Shown here: positions 27,855 to 36,903 of the stretch, piece after piece
How positions within the stretch are numbered: position 1 is the stretch's first letter
Layout: each line of letters begins with the position of its first letter
Origin: CBDCWT01 sp965223305
Lineage (GTDB): Bacteria; Planctomycetota; Planctomycetia; Pirellulales; Pirellulaceae
DNA length: 64,000 nucleotides
Assembly: GCA_965223305.1 (NCBI GenBank)
Contig: CBDCWT010000046.1
Coordinates: 124,001-188,000, forward strand
Reading direction: 5' to 3'
Notes under the pieces: generated by a model
The model's database searches: none
The model's input: only the letters and a program-made list of their open reading frames with translations
Told to the model about the DNA's origin: nothing
Program-made: the position numbers and the translations under genes

Positions 27855-28766
27855 ATGAGTACGTACTCTCTCACGCACCTTAAACAGCTGGAAGCTGAGA
27901 GCATCCACATCATCCGTGAAGTCGCGGCGGAGTTCCACAATCCCGTCATGCTGTACTCGATCGGCAAGGACTCGTCGGTGATGGTCCAGCTGGCGTTGAA
28001 GGCCTTTTATCCTGCCCAGCCTCCTTTTCCGCTGCTGCACGTCGACACGACTTGGAAGTTCCGTGAAATGATCGAATTTCGTGAGAACTATGCGAAGCAG
28101 GAGTTAGGTCTGGAGGTACTGACGTACATCAACCAAGAGGGGCGGCGCGAGGCGATCGATCCGTTTGAGGACAGCGAGAAGCACACCGAATTGATGAAGA
28201 CCGACGCGCTCAAACAGGCCTTGGACGAATACCAATTCGACGCCGCATTCGGCGGTGCCCGCCGCGATGAAGAAAAGTCACGGGCCAAGGAACGCGTGTT
28301 TTCGTTTCGGAACAAACAGCATCGTTGGGACCCCAAGAACCAGAGACCCGAGCTATGGAATCTCTACAACGCGCGGGTCAATCGAGGTGAGAGCATTCGC
28401 GTCTTCCCGTTGTCCAATTGGACTGAGCTCGATGTGTGGCAGTACATCCATTTGGAGCAAATACCGATCGTACCGCTTTACTTTGCCAAGGAACGTCCCG
28501 TCGTCGACCGAGGCGGCCAGTTGATTCTGGTCGACGACGAGCGACTGAAGTTGGCACCTGGCGAGGAGCCGCGGAGTTGTTCGGTCCGCTTCCGCACGCT
28601 TGGTTGTTATCCATTGACCGGAGCTGTCGAATCGCATGCGACGACGTTGCCCGAGATCATCCAAGAAATGCTGCTGACCAAGACATCCGAACGTCAAGGG
28701 CGGGTGATCGACCAGGATGAGGGAGGTGCGGGCATGGAGGAGAAGAAGAAGCGGGGCTATTTCTAG
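27855..28766 (+). CDS. cysD: Sulfate adenylyltransferase small subunit CysD
   Basis: The protein is 303 residues from the ATG at 27855; the longer reading upstream does not resemble the family. CysD with CysN makes APS from sulfate and ATP in assimilation. Motifs seen are SIGKDSSVMVQLALKAF (PP-loop), FGGARRDEEKSRAKERVFSF, FPLSNWTELDVWQYI, and the family's C-terminal end (KKKRGYF). It is followed by the cysN-cysC fusion at 29039, separated by an R3 hairpin that may attenuate or cap the first transcript. Confidence 0.96.
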   Translation: MSTYSLTHLKQLEAESIHIIREVAAEFHNPVMLYSIGKDSSVMVQLALKAFYPAQPPFPLLHVDTTWKFREMIEFRENYAKQELGLEVLTYINQEGRREAIDPFEDSEKHTELMKTDALKQALDEYQFDAAFGGARRDEEKSRAKERVFSFRNKQHRWDPKNQRPELWNLYNARVNRGESIRVFPLSNWTELDVWQYIHLEQIPIVPLYFAKERPVVDRGGQLILVDDERLKLAPGEEPRSCSVRFRTLGCYPLTGAVESHATTLPEIIQEMLLTKTSERQGRVIDQDEGGAGMEEKKKRGYF

Positions 28767-28790
28767 CCGGGCACCTGGTCGGAACCCGAA

Positions 28791-28853
28791 GCGTAAGCGA
28801 GGGAATAACTTGCGTCGGTACACCAACTCCCCCTCGCTGACGCTTCGGGTTCC
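28791..28853. repeat. R3 inverted repeat between cysD and cysNC
   Basis: GGAACCCGAAGCGTAAGCGA and the arm ending CGCTTCGGGTTCC are reverse complements around about 20 nt. It sits 24 bp after the cysD stop, the place of a terminator, but without a T-tract. Confidence 0.8.
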
Positions 28854-29038
28854 GAAAAACACAACGAATTCGTCATCCTGTGCCCGCCAGACTCCGGACT
28901 TCAAAACTGACTTTGGGTTGTGAATACCATCTGGCCGAACGCGTGAATCGACGTCAGGGCTGGAACATGGCGAACGAGGCAGGTTGCCGTCGCAGAGATG
29001 CGGGCACGCCTGGACGAATAGCTGAGTGAGAGCACAGT

Positions 29039-30976
29039 ATGTCCCATCGATCGGATTTGATCGCGACTGACATTGATGCTTACCTGGAGCAGCACGAGCA
29101 AAAGGAGCTGCTGCGTTTCATCACGTGCGGTAGCGTCGACGACGGTAAGAGCACGCTGATCGGTCGTCTGTTGTACGACTCGAAGATGATCTACGAAGAT
29201 CAGCTGGCAGCTCTGGAGCGGGACTCTGCGATTCACGGCACTACCGACGGGAGCTTTGACCCCGCGCTACTGACCGATGGTCTGCGGGCCGAGCGTGAAC
29301 AAGGCATCACCATCGATGTGGCCTACCGCTATTTTTCGACCGCCAAGCGCAAGTTCATCATTGCCGACACACCTGGCCATGAACAGTACACGCGGAATAT
29401 GGCCACTGGAGCATCCACGGCCGACTTGGCAATTATCTTGATCGATGCTCGCTACGGTGTACTGCCCCAAACCAAGCGGCACAGCTTCATCGTCTCGTTG
29501 CTAGGGATAAAGCACGTCATGGTGGCCGTCAACAAGATGGACTTGGTGGACTACGAGCAGCAGGTATTCGAACAGATCGTTGCCGACTACAAGGGATTTG
29601 CCGACCGCTTGGATCCCACCGACCTGCACTTCATACCGATCGCCGCTTTGCACGGGGACAACGTTGTCGAATCCAGCGAGCGCATGCCTTGGTATCAAGG
29701 CACGACGCTAATGAACTTCCTGGAGTCTGTTTATATCGGTTCCGATCGAAACCTGCGGGACTTTCGTCTGCCGGTACAGCTTGTGAACCGACCCAATCTG
29801 GACTTCCGCGGGTTCTGCGGGACGATCGCGTCAGGGATCATTCGCAAGGGTGACGAGATCATGGTGCTGCCGTCACGGAAGACGAGCCGCGTCCGGTCCC
29901 TTGTCACATTCGAGGGGGAACAGGAAGAAGCGTTTTCTCCGCAGTCCGTGACGGTGACTCTGACGGACGAGATCGACTGCAGCCGCGGGGATACGATCGT
30001 CCGGCCCGGCAACGTGCCTCGGATGGAACATAAGATCGAAGCGATGGTTGTCTGGATGGCCGAACAGCCGATGGTACCCGGCAAAGCGTACATATTTAAG
30101 CACGCTACCAAGAACGTCACAGGAACGATCAGCACGCTGCGGTACCAGATCGATGTCAACACACTGCACCGCCAGGATGCTCCCACGTTGGAGCTGAACG
30201 AAATTGGACGTTGTGCTGTAGAGTTGAATGAACCCATCTGCTACGACAGCTACCGCCGCAATCGTTCGACCGGCGCGCTGATCATCATCGACCGTATTAC
30301 AAACGTCACGGTCGCCGCGGCCATGATTCTCGACCGCCGCACCGGTGAGGATCGTCACGATCACTGGGACGAGGCACCCAGTAGTAAAGGACTGCACGGC
30401 GAAATCAGCAACGTCAATCCGGATGAGCGTCAGGCCCGGTTCGGGCAGCGCCCCGTCACGATCTTGCTGACCGGGTTGACCGGCTCAGGAAAAACGACGT
30501 TGGCCTATGCGCTCGAGCGACGGCTGTTCGACAACGGTCGCGCGAGTACCGTGCTTGACGGCCAAAACATGCGCCTGGGTTTGTGTAAGGACTTAGGGTT
30601 CAGCGGCGAGGACCGGAGCGAGAACCTCCGCAGAACTGCCGAAGTGGCTAAGTTGATGAACGACGCCGGCTTAGTCTGCCTCGCTGCTTTTGTGGCACCG
30701 GACGCCGAAGTAAGGTCGCGTTTTGCGGAGTTGGTCGGACAAGATCGTTTTCTGCTGGTCCATCTTTCGGCGCCGGTCGAGGTCTGCCGCGAGCGCGACT
30801 CCGCCGGCCGCTACCAGCTGGCTGACGAGGGCGAGATCGCCAACTTCCCAGGTGTTTCGGCGCCCTATGACCCGCCCACCGAAGTGGATCTCGAGGTGCG
30901 CACCCACGAGCTGCCCGTCGAATCATGTGTCGAGCAAGTCATCGGACTGCTCGAACAGCGGGGCATTATCTCGTAG
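29039..30976 (+). CDS. cysNC: Bifunctional sulfate adenylyltransferase large subunit / APS kinase (CysN-CysC fusion)
   Basis: The protein is 645 residues. The N-terminal GTPase part shows GSVDDGKST (G1), EQGITIDVAYR (G2), DTPGHEQYTRNM (G3) and NKMDLVD (G4), followed by EF-Tu-like beta barrels to about residue 455. The C-terminal APS kinase part has the P-loop GLTGSGKTT at about 479-487, then LDGQNMRLGL, SENLRRTAEVAKLMNDAG and the FPGVSAPYDPPTEVDL end. It activates sulfate to APS and then PAPS together with CysD. The fusion is common in several phyla. Only a weak Shine-Dalgarno is seen. Confidence 0.96.
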   Translation: MSHRSDLIATDIDAYLEQHEQKELLRFITCGSVDDGKSTLIGRLLYDSKMIYEDQLAALERDSAIHGTTDGSFDPALLTDGLRAEREQGITIDVAYRYFSTAKRKFIIADTPGHEQYTRNMATGASTADLAIILIDARYGVLPQTKRHSFIVSLLGIKHVMVAVNKMDLVDYEQQVFEQIVADYKGFADRLDPTDLHFIPIAALHGDNVVESSERMPWYQGTTLMNFLESVYIGSDRNLRDFRLPVQLVNRPNLDFRGFCGTIASGIIRKGDEIMVLPSRKTSRVRSLVTFEGEQEEAFSPQSVTVTLTDEIDCSRGDTIVRPGNVPRMEHKIEAMVVWMAEQPMVPGKAYIFKHATKNVTGTISTLRYQIDVNTLHRQDAPTLELNEIGRCAVELNEPICYDSYRRNRSTGALIIIDRITNVTVAAAMILDRRTGEDRHDHWDEAPSSKGLHGEISNVNPDERQARFGQRPVTILLTGLTGSGKTTLAYALERRLFDNGRASTVLDGQNMRLGLCKDLGFSGEDRSENLRRTAEVAKLMNDAGLVCLAAFVAPDAEVRSRFAELVGQDRFLLVHLSAPVEVCRERDSAGRYQLADEGEIANFPGVSAPYDPPTEVDLEVRTHELPVESCVEQVIGLLEQRGIIS

Positions 30977-30983
30977 CAGCCTG

Positions 30984-32003
30984 CTATCGAATGCTCGCCA
31001 AGATCTCTTTCGCTCGCTCCAGCTGGCGATCCATTTGTTCGTCCGTGAGCGGCTTGGAACTGCTGAAGCGCCGTCTGGCCGCGTGCTCTGGTAAGAACTC
31101 GTTAAGCACGATACATGCCCACTTGATCTGGTAGACCGGTAGCAGCTGTTCACAGCGGCTGCGGAAGCGATCGGCGTCGACCGCCAACTCGGCAAGAGAT
31201 GCGACGGTCGTATCCCAATGCTGTAGAGGTATGGGAACTTCGATCTGGCAAAAGAAATCGCAGACGAGTTTCGCAGGGTCGTCCCAGCCCGCATATTCAA
31301 AATCGAGAAAGCGAACGTGGCCGTCTCTGGTCACCAGGGCATTGTGAAATCCGAAGTCGGAAGGCGAGACACACTGGTCGTGTTTTTCCAAAGGTGACTC
31401 GCTGTCGGAGCGATCGACCGTAGCGGATACACGTTGCCATATGGGGACTAGTTGCCGGGCGACAAAATCGGCCGCACGCTGGGCCGTCTGATTCGTGGCG
31501 CCAATCTGTCTTAGTCGATCGACTCGCTGTTGTACGCACGTCAAATGTTCAGAGATCCGAAAACAGGCCTCCGCCGCTCTAGGCAGCTGAGCCGCTCGCG
31601 GCGAGTCGCCGTGGTGGTTCAGCTTCAGGATGAACTGCAGCGCCTGGTTCAAATAGCGGCTCACTTGGTCGATTGCCACCCGGCGGCCGTCAATCCATTC
31701 GTAGAGTGCGAGGTGCTCGGATCGGTTCACCGCGAGCGGCTGGGGAACCGAGTCGATACCGTGTTCCCAACAGAACTGACAAAAGGCATATTCTGACTGC
31801 AGTCGGTCCCGGTCATCTCCGGAGTGGGTGTAGTACCACTTCAGAGCTGCTGGCCTGTGTGCAGCTACGCGAAAGACGCGGCTGTTTCGCCCACTCGGCA
31901 GTTCACGGATGCGGTGTCCTCCTTCGCTGCCGGCGGCTTGAAGCAGTGCGTCGACGTGCGGGCGCAGTTCGGCGAAGTCGTCCTCAGCGTCGATCTGGTT
32001 CAC
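30984..32003 (-). CDS. Aminoglycoside phosphotransferase-like small-molecule kinase
   Basis: The protein is 339 residues. The APH/ChoK fold is supported by SGRNSRVFRV (nucleotide loop), AALKWYY with the ATP Lys, the catalytic SPSDFGFHNALV (Asp then Asn) and FLDFEYAGWDDPAKLVCDF with the metal Asp. The ATG overlaps the upstream HAD stop by four bases (ATGA), so it is coupled to it. Members phosphorylate choline, sugars, homoserine or antibiotics; the substrate is not deducible. With a dehydrogenase and a HAD phosphatase in the same operon, a phospho-sugar or polyol pathway is plausible. Confidence 0.8.
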   Translation of the reverse strand: MNQIDAEDDFAELRPHVDALLQAAGSEGGHRIRELPSGRNSRVFRVAAHRPAALKWYYTHSGDDRDRLQSEYAFCQFCWEHGIDSVPQPLAVNRSEHLALYEWIDGRRVAIDQVSRYLNQALQFILKLNHHGDSPRAAQLPRAAEACFRISEHLTCVQQRVDRLRQIGATNQTAQRAADFVARQLVPIWQRVSATVDRSDSESPLEKHDQCVSPSDFGFHNALVTRDGHVRFLDFEYAGWDDPAKLVCDFFCQIEVPIPLQHWDTTVASLAELAVDADRFRSRCEQLLPVYQIKWACIVLNEFLPEHAARRRFSSSKPLTDEQMDRQLERAKEILASIR

Positions 32004-32611
32004 TTTGCAAACCGCTCCAGCACGTAGCTCGTGACTTCAGACCAAGAGTGACGGCTCACGATGTCGCGCGTCCTCCGACTCCGCCTCTCTGGATCGAAAA
32101 GGATCTTCTGAACGTTGGGCGGGAAGTCGGGCTCGCTCAAGAACTCCGGCAGATCGTCGACGAAGAGCTGGCAACCGGCACTGGCGATCCGCTGTAGCTT
32201 GGCCTGCTTAGTTTCCTCGAAATAGACGTCGCTTTGGGTCAGCCCCGTGTGACTCTCGAAAAACCGATTTGCCTCGAGCCACTGCCTGGCAGCGGATCGC
32301 AGGTCGAGGTCCGGGCCTCGATAGGGCCGCTTGGTCTTGTGGCTGATGATCACAACATCGAGGTTGGCTAGGCGACACCGCTCGAAGAACTCGTACACAC
32401 CGGGAAACGCGTCAGCGTCAGCAATGTAGTGGCCGTAGATGGCCGCCTGCAGCTCGGTCCAATCGTCCTCTTTCCCAAGTTCGCGGAGCCGATCTCGGAT
32501 TCGCTCCTTCTCCGCGGGAAAACCTCGGGGAATCAACCCTCGCTCGCAGGCAACGCGAAAAAACAGCGGATCATAGCAGACGATCGTGTTGTCAAAGTCG
32601 AGTCCAATCAT
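32000..32611 (-). CDS. HAD-superfamily hydrolase
   Basis: The protein is 203 residues. It has motif I DFDNTI near the N-terminus (nucleophile Asp and acid Asp), motif II in VVIISHKTK (Ser/Thr), a Lys in ETKQAKLQRI (motif III), and motif IV LFVDDLPEFL. A helical cap lies between motifs I and II. It probably removes phosphate from a small metabolite. It lies 8 bp after the dehydrogenase gene and overlaps the kinase gene, and the three share one operon. Confidence 0.82.
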   Translation of the reverse strand: MIGLDFDNTIVCYDPLFFRVACERGLIPRGFPAEKERIRDRLRELGKEDDWTELQAAIYGHYIADADAFPGVYEFFERCRLANLDVVIISHKTKRPYRGPDLDLRSAARQWLEANRFFESHTGLTQSDVYFEETKQAKLQRIASAGCQLFVDDLPEFLSEPDFPPNVQKILFDPERRSRRTRDIVSRHSWSEVTSYVLERFAK

Positions 32612-32619
32612 GGGGCGAG

Positions 32620-33654
32620 CTAGGCGAGTTCAATAATGGGTCGCGGCACGATCCCCTGTTCCAACTCGTCCAAAGCCTGGTTGACCTCGGATAGCCGGTA
32701 GATCTTGGGAAACAGAGGCGAGAGGTCCAGACGGCCCTCGGCCAGCAACTGGCCGTAGCGGGCGAAGTCGCGGTCCGGATCGTTGTCTCCGCCCCAGGTA
32801 CCAAGCAGACGCTTACCCTGGTTAAGCTCGCCCGGGTCCAGCTGCAAGCGTTCACCGTGTCGGGCGTTGCCGACGACGACCACTGTTCCGCCGCGGGGTC
32901 GCACGGCCGCCAACGCCTGCTGCATGACCGCTGGACGTCCGGTTGCTTCGACAGCCAAGTCGAGGCCATCCGGACAGAGTACTCCGATTCGTTCGAGTGG
33001 ATCCTCACGAGCCGAATTAATCAGCGCCGTTGCGCCGAAATGCTGTGCGATTCGAAGTCTCTCGTCGTTCACATCCACTGCGATTAACGGCACTGCGTCC
33101 ATTGCCGCGGCGGCAGCAACCGCTGCGCAGCCGATTCCGCCGACACCAAAGACGGCGGTAGTCATCCATGGTTCCGCAGCCGCAGTGTTCCAGACGGCGC
33201 CGAACCCGGTGGGGACAGCGCACCCCAACAATGCGCCCTCTGGACCACCGACTTGATCCGGCAGCAGCACCACGCGGTTCTCGCTGACCACCGTGAGTTG
33301 CTGGAAGGTAGTTACTCCGCCGGCGTTCACGTCTTGGCCTTGCCAGCGGTAGACAGTTCCTGGGACGTCGGCTCCCGAGCCCTTCATCCAGCTCAGAACG
33401 ACTCGGTCTCCGACGGTGCATTTATTGACGTTTGGTCCAGTCTCCACGACCTCGCCACATGCCTCGTGTCCCAAACAATGAGGCAGATAGCGGTCACTGC
33501 CACGGTATCCGCGCGCCTCTAAGAGCTGTGTATGGCACACCCCGCTGTGGCTCACCTCGACAAGCACTTGGCCCGGTTTGAGCGCCGGCACTTCCAGCTC
33601 GGCCAACTCCAGCGGATGACCGGTTTCTACTAGCACTGCGGCCAAGGTTTTCAT
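32620..33654 (-). CDS. Zinc-type alcohol dehydrogenase family oxidoreductase lacking the structural zinc loop
   Basis: The protein is 344 residues of the medium-chain dehydrogenase family. Catalytic zinc ligands are seen: Cys in HSGVCHTQLLEARG, and HCLGHEACGEVVETG (His-Glu). The NAD(P) loop is AVFGVGGIGCAA. The four-cysteine structural zinc loop normally present near residue 100 is absent: that stretch reads SWMKGSGADVPGTVYRWQGQ. It is the first gene of the dehydrogenase-HAD-kinase operon. The substrate is an alcohol or polyol, not further defined. Confidence 0.85.
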   Translation of the reverse strand: MKTLAAVLVETGHPLELAELEVPALKPGQVLVEVSHSGVCHTQLLEARGYRGSDRYLPHCLGHEACGEVVETGPNVNKCTVGDRVVLSWMKGSGADVPGTVYRWQGQDVNAGGVTTFQQLTVVSENRVVLLPDQVGGPEGALLGCAVPTGFGAVWNTAAAEPWMTTAVFGVGGIGCAAVAAAAAMDAVPLIAVDVNDERLRIAQHFGATALINSAREDPLERIGVLCPDGLDLAVEATGRPAVMQQALAAVRPRGGTVVVVGNARHGERLQLDPGELNQGKRLLGTWGGDNDPDRDFARYGQLLAEGRLDLSPLFPKIYRLSEVNQALDELEQGIVPRPIIELA

Positions 33655-34127
33655 AGGGCGGTCTACATACGTTGGTCGTGGCCGAGGAGAAAAAACGGTT
33701 CAGGTTTGTCTCCGACGTTCCTTTCAGCGACGGCACTTCTCCCCCGTTGGGAGGTCGTGCAGCTTTTACGCTTCATGCGGTCCACCAAACTCTGGCGAGT
33801 TCGGCTACGACTCTGGCGAGTTCGGCTACGCTCCAAATCAGCCGCTGGGCGTTAGCCCACGGTTTCCTAGCGAATCCGACGCGTAGCGTTCGGCGAGTGC
33901 CCCCCTCTCCGGCCCTTCGGGCCGACTCTCCCCAAAGGGGAGAGTGACGAAAGACTAACTCATAGGCTGCACGACCGGCAGTGCGAGCGATTTCTGGCTA
34001 AGAAATCAAGCCTTGCCGATCCGCGAGACTATCATACAATTCGCGTAACAACAAAACGACTCGGGAGCTGAGCAGGCAGCCCGTGAGATGTGCCGGTCCT
34101 TTCTTTCTAACAGGAGACAATCACAAC
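33655..34127. other. Intergenic region with a composite repeat element
   Basis: 473 bp with no gene apart from the msrA leader. Positions 33751-33976 are one of three composite elements. The msrA ribosome binding site (CAGGAG) is near 34111. Confidence 0.65.
33751..33976 (+). mobile_element. Composite repeat element with GAGGTCGTGCAGCTTTTA-type ends, copy 1
   Basis: It begins GAGGTCGTGCAGCTTTTACG and ends near AGGCTGCACGACC. Inside are two tandem R1 units (33785-33809 and 33811-33830), an R2 half (33836-33871) and CTCTCCCCAAAGGGGAGAG. The order of parts is shared with 42392-42673 and, in reverse, 38014-38224. Confidence 0.6.
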
Positions 34128-34787
34128 ATGTGGCGATCGAGGAACCGGCTTATCGCATGTGCGTTGCTACTGGCCGGCTGTATTCCAGCGTCGATTCCCG
34201 TCCAAGAAGCGAGTACCAGCGTGAATGCCCAAGAAGTCGAGCAACCAGCGGTGAAAACCAAAGTAGCCACGTTCGGTGCTGGTTGTTTTTGGTGCGTCGA
34301 GGCAGTATTCCAGGAGCTCGAGGGCGTGGTGGCAGTCAAGTCCGGTTACACGGGCGGTTTGCTCCCAAACCCGACCTACGAGCAAGTCTGCAGTGGGCGA
34401 ACGGGCCACGCCGAGGTTTGCCAAATCACCTACGACCCACAGCTGGTCAGCTTCGACGAGCTGCTCGAGGTTTTTTGGAAGACGCACGATCCCACGACTT
34501 TGAACCAGCAGGGCGCCGACCGTGGAACTCAGTACCGTTCGGCAGTTTTCTACCATGACCAGGAGCAAAAGGAGCTGGCTGAGAAGTACAAGAGGAAGCT
34601 CGACGAATCTGGCGCATGGCGAAGGCCTATCGTCACTGAGATCACACTCTTTAAGAAATTCTATCCGGCCGAGAAGTATCACGACGACTACTTCCGCCGC
34701 AACCCGAATGCGGGATATTGTCGAGCTGTCATCGTCCCCAAGATGGAGAAGTTTCGCCGGGCGTTTCGCGACAAGCTGAAGGAGTAA
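34128..34787 (+). CDS. msrA: Peptide methionine-S-sulfoxide reductase MsrA, predicted lipoprotein
   Basis: The protein is 219 residues from the ATG at 34128, with CAGGAGAC about 10 bases upstream. The signal peptide ends in a lipobox (LLAGC, Cys about residue 19), so it should be anchored in the membrane facing the periplasm. The catalytic motif GAGCFWCVEAVF follows near residue 49. Other family blocks are GYTGG, YEQVCSGRTGHAEVCQI, FWKTHDPTTLNQQGADRGTQ and FYPAEKYHDDYF. It repairs methionine S-sulfoxide in proteins. The gene is monocistronic; repeats flank both sides. Confidence 0.95.
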   Translation: MWRSRNRLIACALLLAGCIPASIPVQEASTSVNAQEVEQPAVKTKVATFGAGCFWCVEAVFQELEGVVAVKSGYTGGLLPNPTYEQVCSGRTGHAEVCQITYDPQLVSFDELLEVFWKTHDPTTLNQQGADRGTQYRSAVFYHDQEQKELAEKYKRKLDESGAWRRPIVTEITLFKKFYPAEKYHDDYFRRNPNAGYCRAVIVPKMEKFRRAFRDKLKE

Positions 34788-34837
34788 GGCGAGTACGGCT
34801 TAGGAGGAGAGACATCTGAGGTTGTCCATCAACGCTC

Positions 34838-34905
34838 GGGAGGGCGAGGCTCCTGCCGAGCCGCAGGGCACAAGAAACGGCTCCGCAGGAGCGTCGCCCT
34901 CCCGG
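34838..34905. repeat. R4 hairpin (GGGAGGGCGAGGCTCCTGCC family)
   Basis: Left arm CGGGAGGGCGAGGCTCCTGC and right arm GCAGGAGCGTCGCCCTCCCG are imperfect reverse complements. It lies just after msrA. A half copy is at 34984-35010. Confidence 0.8.
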
Positions 34906-34983
34906 TTGGTTTGCCGCCTCTCGGGATAAGGACGAGCGTCGATAAACCCTGTTGGCCGCGGCTCTCTGGCCACACAAGGCGTG

Positions 34984-35010
34984 TGGGAGGGCGAGGCTCC
35001 TGCCGAGCCG
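34984..35010. repeat. R4 half repeat
   Basis: TGGGAGGGCGAGGCTCCTGC then CGAGCCG, a single arm of the R4 hairpin. Confidence 0.7.
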
Positions 35011-35049
35011 CAAGTAGCCGAGAGAGCTCGCAGCGCTTGAGGATTCCCG

Positions 35050-36033
35050 CTACGCAATGTCAATTGGGAAGGGCATCACTTCGCGAATGCTCGAGGCGCC
35101 CAGTGCGAGCATGACCAGTCGATCGAAGCCCAGCGCTACACCGGCACAGGGTGGCAACCGATTCTGGGTCATCGCTAACAGCAACCGGCTTTCTTCTGGC
35201 ACTCGATACTTGCCGGCCGACGAGCGCGCTTGGTTTACTGCACGATTTCGCTTCTGTAATTCCGCGCCGTCCAGCAACTCGTGATAGCCATTGGCCAGTT
35301 CTATCCCTCGGTAGTAGAGCTCGAAACGTTCGGCGACCGGCGGGTCGCCCGGGCGTATTCGAGCGAGTGCTGCCTGGTTCGCAGGATAGTCGTACAGGAT
35401 CAGCGGCCGTTCTGTTCCCAGGTGCGGTTCCACGCACTCGGCCAGCAGCAGGTGGAGCAAGGCGTCGCGATCTGCAGATGATAGCTGCGACGGCAAGGGC
35501 AGCTGCAGCTGCCGAGCGAGGTCCCTGAGTTCCTCGACCTGACAGACGTGCGGATCGATCCCCGCGTGCATTTGAAAAGCCTGCTGATACGAGAGGCGAT
35601 CGTGGCCCGCGCACGCCAGGAGCTCTTGGGCTAGTTCGCCGAGCAGGTCCATCGCCTGTGACAGGCCGTCTTCAGTCCGATACCACTCAACGATTGTGAA
35701 TTCAGGGTTGTGTAGTTTTCCGCTTTCGCCGCCGCGAAACCCATGCGTGATTTGGTAGATCTTCTTGGCCCCCGCCGCCAACAGCCGCTTCATCGCGAAT
35801 TCGGGAGATGTCTGCAGCCACAGCGTTTGTCCTACGCTGGGGTTGCTGGGATCAGAAAACAGCTGCACCGGCAGCGGGTCAAGGTGCAGGTCGATGACGG
35901 AGTCGGCCGACAATAGAGGGGTCTCGACTTCGACGAACCCCCGTTCATCGAAGAACTGGCGGGTTCGCTTGAGCAGTTCCGCCCGCTGCTGCAGCGTTTC
36001 CCAACTGGCGGTCGGCGCGAACTCGTGCAGCAC
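35050..36033 (-). CDS. epmA: EF-P--(R)-beta-lysine ligase EpmA
   Basis: The protein is 327 residues, the usual length of this truncated lysyl-tRNA synthetase paralogue, which has no anticodon-binding domain. The GTG start at 36033 follows GGGGAGAG by about nine bases. Class II motif 2 is GFRGGESGKLHNPEFTIVEW and motif 3 is GVALGFDRLVMLALG. The enzyme attaches beta-lysine to Lys34 of EF-P. Its substrate gene efp lies just upstream and epmB follows it, completing the pathway. Confidence 0.94.
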   Translation of the reverse strand: MLHEFAPTASWETLQQRAELLKRTRQFFDERGFVEVETPLLSADSVIDLHLDPLPVQLFSDPSNPSVGQTLWLQTSPEFAMKRLLAAGAKKIYQITHGFRGGESGKLHNPEFTIVEWYRTEDGLSQAMDLLGELAQELLACAGHDRLSYQQAFQMHAGIDPHVCQVEELRDLARQLQLPLPSQLSSADRDALLHLLLAECVEPHLGTERPLILYDYPANQAALARIRPGDPPVAERFELYYRGIELANGYHELLDGAELQKRNRAVNQARSSAGKYRVPEESRLLLAMTQNRLPPCAGVALGFDRLVMLALGASSIREVMPFPIDIA

Positions 36034-36078
36034 ACCCAGCTCTCCCCATTCGATCGGTCATCGTCATCGTCGCTTAAC

Positions 36079-36153
36079 ACGGAGCGTGCACGTTCCGTGC
36101 GCTGTAGCTGTCAGCTTCAAATGGCGGACGGCACGCGGAGCGTGCCTGCTACT
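36079..36153. repeat. Palindrome and GGACGGCACGCGGAGCGTGC hairpin between epmA and efp
   Basis: ACGGAGCGTGCACGTTCCGT (36079-36098) is a near-perfect palindrome. GGACGGCACGCGGAGCGTGC then CTGCTACTTT (about 36124-36153) belongs to a hairpin family also seen inverted at 49441-49472 and 49551-49578. Confidence 0.6.
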
Positions 36154-36169
36154 TTGTGGATGGCAAAGC

Positions 36170-36739
36170 CTAGTTGCTCACGCGCTCGACGTAGTCTCCG
36201 GTGCGCGTGTCTACTTTAATAATGTTTCCTTGCTTGATGAAGATCGGTACTTGGAACTCGGCACCCGTCTCCACCTTGGCTGGCTTGGTCACGTTCGTAG
36301 CGGTATCACCCTTCGCGCCCGGTTCGCACTCCACGACTTCCAATTCGATATGGTTCGGCGGTGTAATGGCAACAGGGTTGCCGTTGTACAGCAACATGTT
36401 GCAGCCGATCGACTCTTTGAGGTACTTCCAGTTGTCCTCGATCTGCGCGGCGGACAGTTCATACTGCTCGTAGGAGCTCGTGTCCATAAAGACAAAGGTC
36501 TCTCCCTGCCGGTAGAGAAACTGCGTCGAGATCTCTTCGACATCCGCAGACTCCAGCGAGTCACCCCCTTTGTAAGTCCGATCGATGACGGTATGACGCA
36601 GCAGGTTGCGCAACTTACACTTGTAGAAGGCGTTCCCCTTGCCCGGCTTGACGAAGTTCATCTCGATCATGGCGTACGGCTCGCCATCGATCTCGACTTT
36701 CAGTCCTTTGCGAAAATCACTAGTCTTATAAGTAGCCAC
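36170..36739 (-). CDS. efp: Elongation factor P
   Basis: The protein is 189 residues from a GTG at 36739, with AGGA about eight bases upstream. The longer reading to 36892 overlaps the divergent epmB region and lacks similarity. The start gives VATYKTSDFRKGLKVEIDG, and Lys34 falls in VKPGKGNAF, exactly where beta-lysylation occurs. EF-P relieves ribosome stalling at polyproline. The three domains are complete. The two modifying enzymes are encoded on either side. Confidence 0.95.
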   Translation of the reverse strand: MATYKTSDFRKGLKVEIDGEPYAMIEMNFVKPGKGNAFYKCKLRNLLRHTVIDRTYKGGDSLESADVEEISTQFLYRQGETFVFMDTSSYEQYELSAAQIEDNWKYLKESIGCNMLLYNGNPVAITPPNHIELEVVECEPGAKGDTATNVTKPAKVETGAEFQVPIFIKQGNIIKVDTRTGDYVERVSN

Positions 36740-36903
36740 AACTTGAATCCTATTTGTAACCTCAGCCAGTTGCCATCGCGTTGGAGCTGCCGGCCGTAAC
36801 CAAGCTGACAGCGCGAGAAGTGACGGTAGCCACGGCTTGCCCTGGACGACCGTTACTGCCATCGTTAGCAGCTGCCCCGACAACCGTCTCAACTACCGAT
36901 GTG

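Noticed and set aside
27646..27855. 70-codon ORF between rsmG and cysD
   Set aside because: Basic, low-complexity product with no ribosome binding site; it overlaps the cysD start region and shows no recognisable pattern.
36740..36892. Longer N-terminus for EF-P
   Set aside because: EF-P homology begins exactly at the GTG at 36739, and Lys34 numbering fits only that start.
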